Source: Sphaeroforma arctica JP610 (Eukaryota; Opisthokonta; Ichthyosporea; Ichthyophonida). From it: a stretch of DNA of 21,519 nt. The stretch lies in contig NW_014040486.1 in NCBI RefSeq assembly GCF_001186125.1, positions 75,920 to 97,438 on the forward strand. Reading direction: 5' to 3'. The translations under genes were made by a program, and so were the position numbers. Positions 1 to 9,850 of this stretch are shown here, piece after piece. A model generated the notes under the pieces. The model searched no databases, was not told the DNA's origin, and was given only the letters and a program-made list of their open reading frames with translations. The first letter of the stretch is position 1; each line of letters starts with the position of its first letter.

Positions 1-110
1 TACCATATATATATGCATATATACATACATATATACATACTTACACATATATATTATATACACACATATATTTCATATATATATATATATGTGTGTATAT
101 ATTCACATCT
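1..110. repeat. TA/CATA microsatellite tract
   Basis: Simple-sequence DNA of TA, CATA and CACA units runs from the window edge. Short open frames across it are only read-through of the repeat. From about 111 to 392 I see no gene, splice-site pattern or repeat that I can support. Confidence 0.85.
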
Positions 111-392
111 GATTGTATACCCATTGAATCAAAGACAAACCAACAGAACGACAAAAGGACTAAAAAAAGACTGTACATATCTACATATCTATCCACAAAA
201 ATATTATTTATAATGCCTGTGGAGAGAGACGCTCTCGTACACAAAACAAGAAAACTCCATATATTGAAACTACAGGCCATTCTTCAGACCATAAAAAACA
301 TAGAAGATAACAGGATATCAACGTCATCTGTCACCACAGAACAACAATTGTATTTCTAAGCAGAAAATAGCGCACGCCTGAGCACCAGCGCA

Positions 393-717
393 TATACTTC
401 TTGATGCAAGACATACACTTCTCGATTTTAAACACACAATTCTACCTTTCAGATTCACACAAACTGCAATACGGTACACACATCTTGATTTTAGGTAAAC
501 ACTCCCTGATTAAATACACTTTTATTCACTTAACGTACACGTTCCCTTAATTTGGTATACACTTCCTGAGTTAGGCGCACGTTTTTTAAATACGATACAC
601 AATTCTCCGAATCGGTGCTCGATTTTTCATTTTAAATGCAAACTTCTCTGATTGATATGCAAGTGCATAACATGATGTGCAACTTTTTGCTGTACGGAAC
701 ACACTTGCACCTACCTG
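393..717. repeat. Degenerate 20-bp periodic tract, about 16 units
   Basis: The tract can be cut into about sixteen consecutive units of 20 to 22 bp. Each opens near ACAC or GCAC, continues with a TTC-CTGA-like core and ends near TAGGT or AACGT; ten or more units are exactly 20 bp. Individual units are strongly diverged, so this looks like an old minisatellite that drifted while keeping its length register. I see no gene in it. A 69-codon open frame starting at 636 overlaps its right end and shows no recognisable protein features. Confidence 0.6.
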
Positions 718-805
718 ACATAGTGGGATGCGCTGATATGCGGCCCATTACCAGTGACTACATTTCCACTCACGAGGCAGTCGACCATGAGCAGATCAAT
801 CGAAT

Positions 806-1480
806 TGACAAGCTAGATACGACAATAGTGTCAATGCACTGGTGAGAAATACGACAATATAGTCAAGTACTTTGGTGAGAAATACGACAATGAAAACAAG
901 TACATCGGTGAGAAATACAACAATGTAGTTAAGTACATTGGTGAGCAATACGACATTATTGTCAAGTGATTTGGTGAGAAATACGACAATGAAAACAAGT
1001 ACATCGGTGAAAGATACAACAAAGTAGTTGAGTACATTGGTGAGCAATACGACAATATTGTCAAGTGCTTTGGCGAGGAATACGACAATGAAAACAAGTA
1101 CATCGGTGAAAAAAAAACAAAGCAGTTAAGTACATTGGTGAGCAATACGACAATATTGTCAAGTGCTTTGGTGAGAAATACGACAATGAAAACAAGTACA
1201 TCGGTGAGAAATACAACAATACAGTTAAGTACATTGGTGAGATATACGAAAAGAGAGTCAAGTTCTTTGGCGAAAAATACGACAATGGAGACAAGTACAT
1301 TGGTGAGGAATACGACCTTGGACTCAAGCACATTGGTGAGATATACGACAATAGAGCTAAGTGCATTGGTGAAAAAATACGACAATGAAGTCAAGTACGT
1401 TGGTGAGATGTACGACAATAGAGTCAAGAACATAGGTGAATAACACTACAATGGCGAGAAGTACATTGATGAGAAACAAT
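806..1480. repeat. 33-bp minisatellite (about 20 units) with a 99-bp higher-order repeat
   Basis: Tandem 33-bp units, plus-strand form AAGTACATTGGTGAGAAATA followed by CGACAATGAAGTC, run with few length changes (one 32-bp and one 34-bp unit are seen). In the left two thirds three unit types recur in fixed order (ends near GAAAAC, GTAGTT and ATTGTC), giving a 99-bp higher-order repeat about four times. On the plus strand one frame reads an 11-residue repeat like KYIGEKYDNEN, but a stop codon and unit-length changes break it. On the minus strand the same DNA reads as a hydrophobic repeat, and the last exon of the beta-helix gene runs into it. Confidence 0.9.
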
Positions 1481-3556
1481 CCGAGCATGGCATTGACTAT
1501 CACACATTCATAGAATGAAATAGCTGCCATTCCAGCTGGCAAATTAAAATTTTGGAAACGTATTGTAATTTCAATTGAGATGGAACCGAGATACGGCTCG
1601 CAAAAACTCACCCCTATATCGAAGGCTGTGTTATCTAATATTGATGTATTCGTCAACTCCAATGTGCCCTATTAGCAAAATCAAGATACACAGCAGTCAG
1701 CCCGTGGTGCAGACGCAGGCATGTAATAGAGCGCACCGAGAGATACAACACCTTTGAGCAGACATGTAACTTAAAACCTCCCCATATGTCGAAATTAGGG
1801 TTGGCCCCGAAATAGTTTACTTCGCTAAAAATACTCTTGGTAGTGATATTGGAGTGGTAAATTCACCCGTGCTGGATACATTTGTTATTTTAGTACGAGC
1901 GACGTTAAGCAAGGTTAAAACATCTGCAAAGTCCGACACACACACACCTGGCCGTGGTTCATAATTGCCGTGACAAATCCTTGCTGGGGCGCTGAGTTCT
2001 GCTTCATCACGCTATTACGGACAGTCAATTTGAGACCTAAAACATATATCCACGAGAGTGGAGGAACATCGGCATCGACATAAAACAGTTTAATGGGATG
2101 TTACTAGTCATGAAATGTTCTGATTAGGGGTCCGGTGCCTTACACATGCTGTCATTCCCCTATATTGGTTTTAAAGGAAGAAAATATTTCTTTTAGTTTT
2201 ACTGTCCCCTACAACCAAACTATTTCTACCACTACCACTACCATTACCATTACCACCTTAGCTACAGACATAAATAAGATGCCGTTCGAACTGACTATCG
2301 TCCGCATATGAGATGGGCCGGTCAAGGCAGCTACAGCGGGTAGTAGGGACCAGGTTACAACACACTCAGGGGGCCATTATGCGCCGGAAATGGCAACTAC
2401 AGCTAGAAGTAATACGACAGGACGGTTGCCCGTTGATTTGGTTGTAACCATGTCTTTATTTCCCCGATTGTAGCCGCCGCCGTCACCGTCTGGTTATAAC
2501 TACAGTATTGACACTCACAGTATAAAACCAAATCCAATGCCGATGGCCGCATGGCACGCGCGATGACAGCCCTGAACCACAGCAGCAAGCACACGCAGCC
2601 CCAACAGGTTGAAAATATCAGTAGACAAACAAATATAGCACCTACCAATAGAGTTCACTGCAGCACCGATGGACGCTATATTGGCCTTGAACGTACAAGC
2701 CTCCAAATGCCCACCATCCCCTAAGAAGACTGCTCCGCCGGCCGTGGTCGCGACATTGTGACTGAATGTACCAATAGAAATGGTATATGTTTAGAACCGT
2801 ATGTGACTGCGAACAGCATTGGGCAAAGTGTCAAGAATCGTGTCATATACACAACTATCGGTACGCTCGCTATATTGAGGCATGCAGCAACAAGGATACT
2901 AGAATCGGGCCATAAGCTTAAGAAATTGAATGAAAGCCAAAATAATACGATAAACACCTTCAAAATAAATAAAACATGAAAACTCGGCAATAAGCCCGAA
3001 TTGGAAATTTAGAATGGACCGAAAGACTCACAATAGTGCCGATATACCTGAATGACGTTGCCTGCAGTTCCACGACCTTAGTACTGTACATGGCTCCCCC
3101 ATCTCTGGCTGTATTGTTGTCGAATGTGCCTCCTACTGTTTCCACAAAACGAGCCCTTATCGCTCCCCCGGATTGGCCGGCAACGTTATTCAGGAACTGA
3201 CAGTCCTGGGCATAAACCTGTCATGAAAACATGTGTGGGTAAATACATATACAACAAGCACGATCACAAACAGCGCAGACACTATAATACTGAGTGATAA
3301 CAGAGACCTAACCAGATGATATATATATTAATATACCAGGTATATATATATGTATATACATAAACACACACAAAGCACACACAAAGCACTACCACACCAA
3401 CAAAAAACACAAACACCCACACTCGCACATACACCCACCCACACCCACACACACTCGCACATACACCCACCCACACCCACACACACTCGCACATACACCC
3501 ACCCACACCCACACACACGCATATAAATATATATATATATATATGTATATACATAT

Positions 3557-3601
<45 letters not shown>

Positions 3602-3631
3602 CATACATACATACATACATACATACATACA

Positions 3632-3665
<34 letters not shown>

Positions 3666-5935
3666 CATACATACATACATGCATAAAGCGTTATATCAAA
3701 GGAGACCTCGCCCGCTTCTGCTACCATATAGACGTAAATAGAAATTATGTTATAGCTTGTACTTCTCAAGCGGGCAAGTTGTCTGTATATGGAACATATA
3801 ATTACCCTATTTTCGCAGAAAACGGCCCCGCCGTCATCCCGAACGCTATTATCAATAAACGTACTTCCTATAACTATAAGCGACCAGAACACGCGTATGG
3901 CGCCGCCCAGAACATCCAGATCATTAGTCACGAATGAGATGGTGTTGTTGAAGAAGCCGGTATCATTCACCGATAGGTTGCCAAGATATCTCAGCGCGCC
4001 TCCGTATCGAGATGCCGTGTTGTTCATGAAGGTGCAATTCTGGATATCACCATCACCGTAGCTGTACAGATATCCCGATTACGGTATGGGCGTCAGTGAT
4101 ACGGTTTATATAATGTTTGAAAAACGCGAGAACAAATGTTCAACAAACACATCACCTACAAAAAACCAATCGCGCAATTTGGAACTGCGAGCCCAATCTA
4201 AAAATAGCCATACCCAAAAATAGCGCCGCCACTTCCCGAATGTACATCGTTATTCAGTCCTTGATCTTGACCAGCGACGTTGAACTCGAATCGAGATCTG
4301 GCCACCATGGATACGTCTTTACCTGTACAACAAACAAACATGGCAATCTGTCAGAAAACGAATGTGGGAATTAAAAAAACATGGCATCTGTGGCAAGCGG
4401 GTTGTGCTTGTCAATGAAAGATACTCAAAATATACTAAACCCGGCTGGACAATAATAGTCGGTGATGATTGACGAGATAACAGATAATTAGTTTGTAAGG
4501 TAAGCTACCATGATATGCGCGACGAAAAATAGATACCCTATATACATGGATATAGTCACATGTTAGTCCACAAATAAACACCGAGTTGACAGATGCACAA
4601 CGTATGCAACAGGCTATAATAATTCGAGATCTTAAACACCTACGGTATATAACAAACTATAAAATTGCGCAAGAAAAATGAAAATGGATGCTTACCATAG
4701 ATAACAAAAAAACTATTTTAAGCGGAAGTTTACAAACCAAAATACCATACAGAAATGACTATGATAAAAAAACGAGTTCCCCAATGACCATTGTGTATGG
4801 TAAGCTATATGGATATGCGAATTAACAGAATGTTACTGTATGTAATCGGATAGACTGATTGGAGAGTCGGTCAATGGGTACCGTATGATCTACGCGCCAG
4901 ATATATTGTTACGCCAGTTAACAAATGTTCAGTTGCCGTATTTAACAAGCATTGCGGACTAGTGGGATGAACAATCCGTACCGTATATTGCACCACCGAG
5001 TTGTGCGACATTGTGTTCGAATGTCGAGTTGTCCACTTCCATAACACCTTCGGAGAAGCATGCCCCTCCTCGTCCGCCGGCTGCGTTTTCTTGAAATACA
5101 GAACTGGTGTACAACCAATACAAAAACATAAACGTATTAGCCAAAAGTATATTCCTCGTTAGCAGAGCGTCGACTTACCTTGTAGTCGGGTATTTCCAAC
5201 CATGCGATACACAGCAGAACAAGCATACAGTATACAACCGGCGATGAAAAATCCAATCCAAATCCAAATCCAAATCCAAATCCAAATCCCAATACTTACG
5301 ACAACCCCACATACTTCACAACGGTCATATGGTTTTTGGAATACAGCGCGCCTCCCTGATCCCTGGCCTCGTTGAGATCAAAGGTGCTGTTGAGCACAGT
5401 CAGCTTGCCAACGGTATACACAGCCCCGCCATTGCCTCCAGTGGACTGGGAGCACTTGGTGATGTGCACATTCTCGAGAAGAGTCAGTGATGCTGAAGTG
5501 GGGAGCAATACCCAGATCCCTTTGTTGCAACCGGTCAGCGTGAGGTCGGCGAACTGTACCCCACCGGTCTCTGTTTAGTTATATTTGGGGAGGATATGTC
5601 AATGGTATTAATGATAATTTAACAGTAAGCGTAAAAGTCTTAGGACCGATTATACTGTCACTACAAGGCTGGTTTTTAATATCATATTCTGTGCGCGGCT
5701 GCTATAAGATTGTGGAATGTGACGAGACAAGCAGTCACGATCAACGATAGGGATGAAGGTGAATTCGAACAAACAATATACAGTTGTATTTGATTCTACT
5801 AGACAGATAGTGACGCAAGACTAACATGAGGCCAAATCCACCATTGAGAAAGACAACACAGTTCACACAAACAGAATATAACATGCTATATATATACATA
5901 CACATATACATATATATATATATATATATACATAT

Positions 5936-5982
<47 letters not shown>

Positions 5983-5985
5983 TTT

Positions 5986-6083
<98 letters not shown>

Positions 6084-8739
6084 GTATGTCTATGTATGTA
6101 TGTATGTATGCATGTATGTATGTATGTATGTCTGGATGTATGTATGTATGTCTGTACGTCTATATGTCTATATGCATGCATGCCTGTATGTATGTATGTG
6201 TATATATTTATAGTAATACATATACATATACATATATACATTCACAAGTACTTGCCGAGCTGACTATACACTCACCGGCGAATGAATTCTGCCCCATAGT
6301 GTTGGAAATGCCACCATAGATGTTGATTCCCGTCTGCCGCGGGCGTCCATCCGACCCCACTTTACCCTCACATGTGACTACGTGACCACAACCAAACACA
6401 ATGACCTCTAAGGTGGTGGTCTCGAAATTGACCTACAGGAGAACGGATTGGTATTAGATAGGTAATAGTAGGTGTTCACTCGTATACCTGCATAGTAGGT
6501 GTTCACTCGTATACCTGCATAGTAGGTGTTCACTCGTTTACCTGCATAGTAGGTGTTCACTTGTATACCTGCATAGTAGGTGTTCACTCGTATACCTGCC
6601 GGTCGGTTGAAGCCAGCAGGGTATGTCGATATGCACTTGCTAAGTAAGCATGCCACATTCTAGTTAGACAGCAGATGATCAGGTGCAACATTATATGCGC
6701 AGGTTGATTCGTATAAACATTTGAACAAACAAACTACACAGACACCATCGCATAGCATTTCTATGGAATTTCGTCGCACGCCCAGCCCCCCAACTTCCAC
6801 TCAAATAACGCAAAGAAAAAATAGAATACATGCATACGCGCCATTTGCAAAGCACAAAACACCACACCACACACATTCAACTGCATACAACTAGCCTGCA
6901 CCCGACATGTGGCGGTAAAATAATGTGAACCGCCACAGAGCGTTGTTTAATACCCTTGCGGCCCAACAGGCGCCCTATTAGAAACATAGATAGACACAGA
7001 CAGTACAAACTTAGGACTGAAGACATATAAATGGACCACCAGACACACTCGATTGCATATAACAATTCTGCACCCGAGATGTGGCGGTCGAGTGATGTGA
7101 ACCGTCACAGAGTCTTGTTAAATACCCTTGCGACTTACCAAGCGCCCTAAGAGACACATAGATAGACACAGACAGTACAAACAAAGGACTAAAGGTACGT
7201 AGTGGGTCACCACGCACAAGGCACCACCTTACAGTTACCCGTCGTTTAATCCGCAAGTTTGCCAATCTGCGTGTACGTAACACCACATAGCATTGTGTGT
7301 AGAACCTCGGCTCACGCCAAGGGACCCAGATACACAGTGTATATCGCAGATGATTGTCCAGATATACTCTAACGTGTCAGAAACCACACGACACCACTAC
7401 AGGCATCCTTGGTTTCCCACAAGGTTACTACCCACACCTGGCGCATGACGGTCAGATTGATTGCGTTGTAAGTAGAGCGCCATACCCACGCCAACGGTCG
7501 TACCTAGACATATAAGATATCCAAGAATGACCTTGACGTGACACAAACCTCATATAGCTACTTCAGGTATACGCCATGTCACATACGACTACCACACACC
7601 TGACACCTGACGGGTGACAGTCCAACCACACTATAGGCAGAGCGCAGTTCGCACGTCAAGGGTCCCACTTCAACACATATATACAAAAGACAGGCCAGCT
7701 AAGTCTTGACGTGTCACAACAAACCTGACACCACCACAAATATACGACACTACGACGCCCTAAAACAAATACACTCTTTTGAACATACGGCCTCTATTGA
7801 GCATACGGCCACCACACCACATCTCGCACCTGACGCGTGACCGTCAAACTGCGATGTTAGTAGCGCGCAGTTCCCACGCTAACGGTTCCAGATGAACATA
7901 CGAAAACCTGACTATCTAAGCTTCGACGTGTCACAGCTTAAATGACACCACTGGGTACTAACAAACTTCATTCCACATAACACCTGACATGACAGTCATG
8001 TTACATTGCTAGTAGTGCGCAGTTGCTGTGGCAAGGTCCCAGATATACATACAAGAGATGACCAAAATAACAGCAACGTATCAGAAAACGTAGGAAAGCA
8101 TTACATACCTAACATACTCCACTGCACGGTACAGAATAGCACACATTTTAGAATATTACACGAAAGGATAGCACATCTGACGCGTGACGATCCAGTCACG
8201 TTGTGAATAGGAGGGCAGTTCCAACCTTATGTCTGCATCTCGTTTGATACTCACTTATAGTATCAGTAATGACTGTCAGCAACAAACCACACGACACCAC
8301 TACAAACACACTCAAGCTGACGTAGGGGTATATACTCCAACTAAAGGTGTATACATACCCAACCCCACAAAGAGGAATATAATACTCAGTCTGACATAGT
8401 GAAACGTACGTGATCTACCACTGAGAACCATTTGCATTCAAACAAATACACCTGTCGTGTGATGGTCAGATTGCGTTGTAAGTAGAGGGCAGTTCCGGGC
8501 GCATCGTTGCTTCTGAGCTGGTACTCGGTTATCGCATCAGTGAGTGACTGTAAGCAGGCGACATCCCCATCGGTGTCGGGTGGCGGTACTATACATGCTG
8601 CAAAATCACTGGACAGTGCACAGTGAGAGGGATCGTATTGTACTTGCGCAAACACACAAGAGATGGCGAGTAGAAGTATACTCAGTAGCGTATTAAATAT
8701 GCACAGAAATGCCGCTTTGGTTGAGAAGGAGGTAGGCAT
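1357..8739 (-). CDS. Secreted right-handed beta-helix protein with Pmp-like repeats, 10 exons
   Basis: Proposed exons (minus strand, transcript order): 8739-8452, 6432-6276, 5570-5315, 5103-4982, 4322-4214, 4061-3806, 3217-3048, 2761-2646, 2036-1948, 1668-1357. Every join keeps frame, giving 624 codons plus stop. Exon 1 opens with a hydrophobic signal peptide (about residues 8-31, ending near VFAQ). From about residue 97 the protein is built of beta-helix coils of the form STF-x2-N-x-A-x2-GGA-[IVLM]-[YF], as in the chlamydial Pmp family; GGA motifs occur in exons 3 to 8. Coil register continues across junctions, which fixed several splice sites (for example VV-N-SVFQEN across exons 3/4 and SF-SHNVA across 7/8). 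Introns hold microsatellites and minisatellites. Exon 10 reads through a possible GTGAGT donor at 1611 and still forms another coil, then enters the 33-bp minisatellite, where it acquires a hydrophobic C-terminus before the stop. The true 3' end is the least certain part. Likely extracellular or cell-surface; ligand unknown. Confidence 0.8.
2227..2257. repeat. ACCACT/ACCATT short tandem repeat in beta-helix intron 8
   Basis: A run of ACC-ACT/ATT hexamer-like units lies inside the intron between proposed exons 8 and 9 of the beta-helix gene (2645-2037). The remainder of that intron shows no supported feature; a hydrophobic open frame at its start is discussed among the rejected items. Confidence 0.7.
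2850..2925 (-). pseudogene. Possible decayed copy of a beta-helix coil inside intron 7
   Basis: On the minus strand this stretch aligns loosely with exon 8 of the beta-helix gene. Both share a CTTA...ATGG start, a CTTGT block and an exact AATATAGCG core, and the translations share an AC...NIAS pattern ([11 protein letters not shown] in exon 8, AACLNIAS here). It lies about 180 bp upstream of exon 8. Including it would break the frame, so I read it as an old exon duplication or chance similarity. Confidence 0.35.
3421..3516. repeat. 32-bp minisatellite, three identical copies
   Basis: Three head-to-tail copies, at 3421-3452, 3453-3484 and 3485-3516, start ACTCGCACATACACCCACCC and show no difference. 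They sit in beta-helix intron 6 between TA/CA microsatellites. Perfect identity suggests recent expansion. Confidence 0.95.
3525..3680. repeat. TA and CATA microsatellite in beta-helix intron 6
   Basis: Alternating TA and long CATA (ACATAC) runs. Open frames on the minus strand reading MYVCMYVC-type repeats are translation artefacts of this tract. Confidence 0.95.
5251..5290. repeat. CCAAAT hexanucleotide repeat in beta-helix intron 3
   Basis: About six units of CCAAAT lie just downstream of the exon 3 donor (minus strand), ending close to the exon boundary at 5315. Confidence 0.9.
5885..6235. repeat. Compound TA / CA / TATG microsatellite in beta-helix intron 2
   Basis: Long TA runs are interrupted by a CA island near 6015-6033 and followed by TATG-type tetranucleotides with some interruptions. 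Exon 2 starts only about 40 bp to its right at 6276. Open frames on both strands here are repeat artefacts. Confidence 0.95.
6466..6600. repeat. 27-bp minisatellite, five near-perfect copies
   Basis: Exactly five units of 27 bp (TAGTAGGTGTTCACTCGTAT followed by ACCTGCA), differing at a few positions only. They sit in intron 1 of the beta-helix gene, just upstream of the exon 2 acceptor at 6433. On the minus strand each unit carries TGCAG followed by GTATACGAG or a close variant, a good match to a 5' splice donor. Confidence 0.95.
6859..7202. repeat. 172-bp tandem duplication in beta-helix intron 1
   Basis: Two adjacent units share long stretches such as TGCACCCGA.ATGTGGCGG, TAATACCCTTGCG and GATAGACACAGACAGTACAA, offset by 172 bp throughout. 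The element resembles a more diverged version of the junction-bearing repeats to its right (CACC.GACATGTGGCGGT compared with CACCTGACGCGTGACGGT), so both probably belong to one old array. Confidence 0.85.
7435..8454 (-). repeat. Diverged tandem array carrying copies of the exon 1 end and its donor
   Basis: The real exon 1/intron 1 junction of the beta-helix gene is at 8452/8451 (CGACAG, then GTGTAT on the minus strand). Similar segments recur at 7435, 7604, 7827, 7981 and 8174, spaced 154-275 bp. Each keeps part of the exon-1 code for [12 protein letters not shown] (plus-strand mirror CACCTGACGCGTGACGGTC ... TAGTAGAGCGCAGTTCC). Most keep CAG followed by GT. All copies I read are out of frame or interrupted. 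Between them recur GGTCCCAGAT and GACGTGTCA...ACACCAC blocks. This makes most of the 2-kb intron 1 a set of decayed duplications of the splice-donor region. Confidence 0.75.
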
Positions 8740-9850
8740 TGTGGTGTATTAATATGTGCATTTAGAGGGGATTTTCAGTAAACCAGCGGTAGATTCACTT
8801 AGATACCGTAGTTGGTGTTGGGTATGACATTCTTGATCGTTTGCATATATCTGGCAGCTCATATGTGTGAAGTACTTACGCGTGCTTTGATATGCGTCGA
8901 ACAATCAATGTTTACACATTCTCGTCGTTCAATCAAACTAAAAACCAGGCGAACACGTTCAGCACATCGGCAGTACAACACAGTCTTCTTAGTTATAACT
9001 ATACGACCCTCGAACGTAACTACATAAATACATGTGTGGGTTGGCTACGCATACCAATGCAGGTAATACTTCGTCCAATAATACGAAAACACAAATACAT
9101 ACTCTCCGTAAAATAAAGTAATCTGATAGTTCATATTTATTGTACTATTTATCGCCATATTCCACGCAAAATCATCGCTTTTTTTTCTTGAAATGAAACC
9201 GCAGCCTGCGCAGGTAGGTGCTTAGGCTGACCTCATTACGTGTTACGTTAAAAAATTTGAAGAAACAATACATTTTACGTATACGTTAAACGTCTATTTA
9301 TATATCAATTATGTATGCCCAATGAGGGTACAGTTTTTTGGGACTGAGAGGCAGAGTATATATCAGTCCTACGGTCTTGTCAAATAAGTCGCGTTCTTTC
9401 TAGCCCATTTTACGTTTTGTTATAATATATATATCGATTACAGCATATATCTAAATTTTATACGTTAACGTTTAGCGTATGCCCTTGAACTCCATAACCG
9501 TACCAAGTTTAGGTTTAGGGTACATATTAAATGTTAAAAAAATTATGAGCCATATTATATATATGGAAATCGATACTACATATGTCAGACTGTCACTCGG
9601 ACTATCCATACTCAATGCTTTTTGAGTTGTTACCTCTAAAGTCATATACTATAGTAATTTAGCTAAATACCCATTGCGCCGACAGAACAGTTCTGAAGGG
9701 TTAAGGTGTAAAGCTGTAAAGAAGGTGATCAAGGTAGAGAATATGTATTAAGACCTCGGTTGTGTGCTACGCACAGGTGTTATACACAGGTCAACATAAA
9801 AAACCCATACTTTGCCATCATAAATAGTTAGAAACACCAACTGCAGAAGC
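8740..9850. promoter_or_regulatory. Intergenic region between divergent beta-helix and galT genes
   Basis: No gene is supported here. Both flanking genes start outward from it (minus at 8739, plus at 9851), so it must hold both promoters. Sequence near 9265-9325 and 9455-9485 shares a TATACGTTAA..CGT and GTATGCCC pattern, perhaps an old duplication. I could not assign a TATA box or initiator with confidence. Short open frames at 8812-9116 lack any recognisable domain. Confidence 0.4.

Noticed and set aside
1135-1443. Plus-strand open frame with LVRNTTM-type repeats
   Set aside because: It is one of several frames through the 33-bp repeat. The more protein-like KYIGEKYDN frame is broken, and no upstream exon or start was found.
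2403-2706. A hydrophobic, membrane-segment-like open frame on the minus strand just after beta-helix exon 8
   Set aside because: It needs either read-through of the exon 8 donor or a frame change. Splicing from ATTG/GTAGGT to exon 9 at 2036 keeps frame and coil register, so this stretch is intronic.
3282-4027. Long minus-strand frames of [12 protein letters not shown] type
   Set aside because: They are translations of the CATA microsatellite and the 32-bp CACCC minisatellite in an intron; only the part above 3806 is real exon.
5826-6263. Plus- and minus-strand frames rich in Y, I and H
   Set aside because: These are microsatellite translations with no start context or domain.
6466-6600. CRISPR array from regular short repeats
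   Set aside because: Units are contiguous 27-mers without spacers in a eukaryotic intron, so this is a minisatellite.
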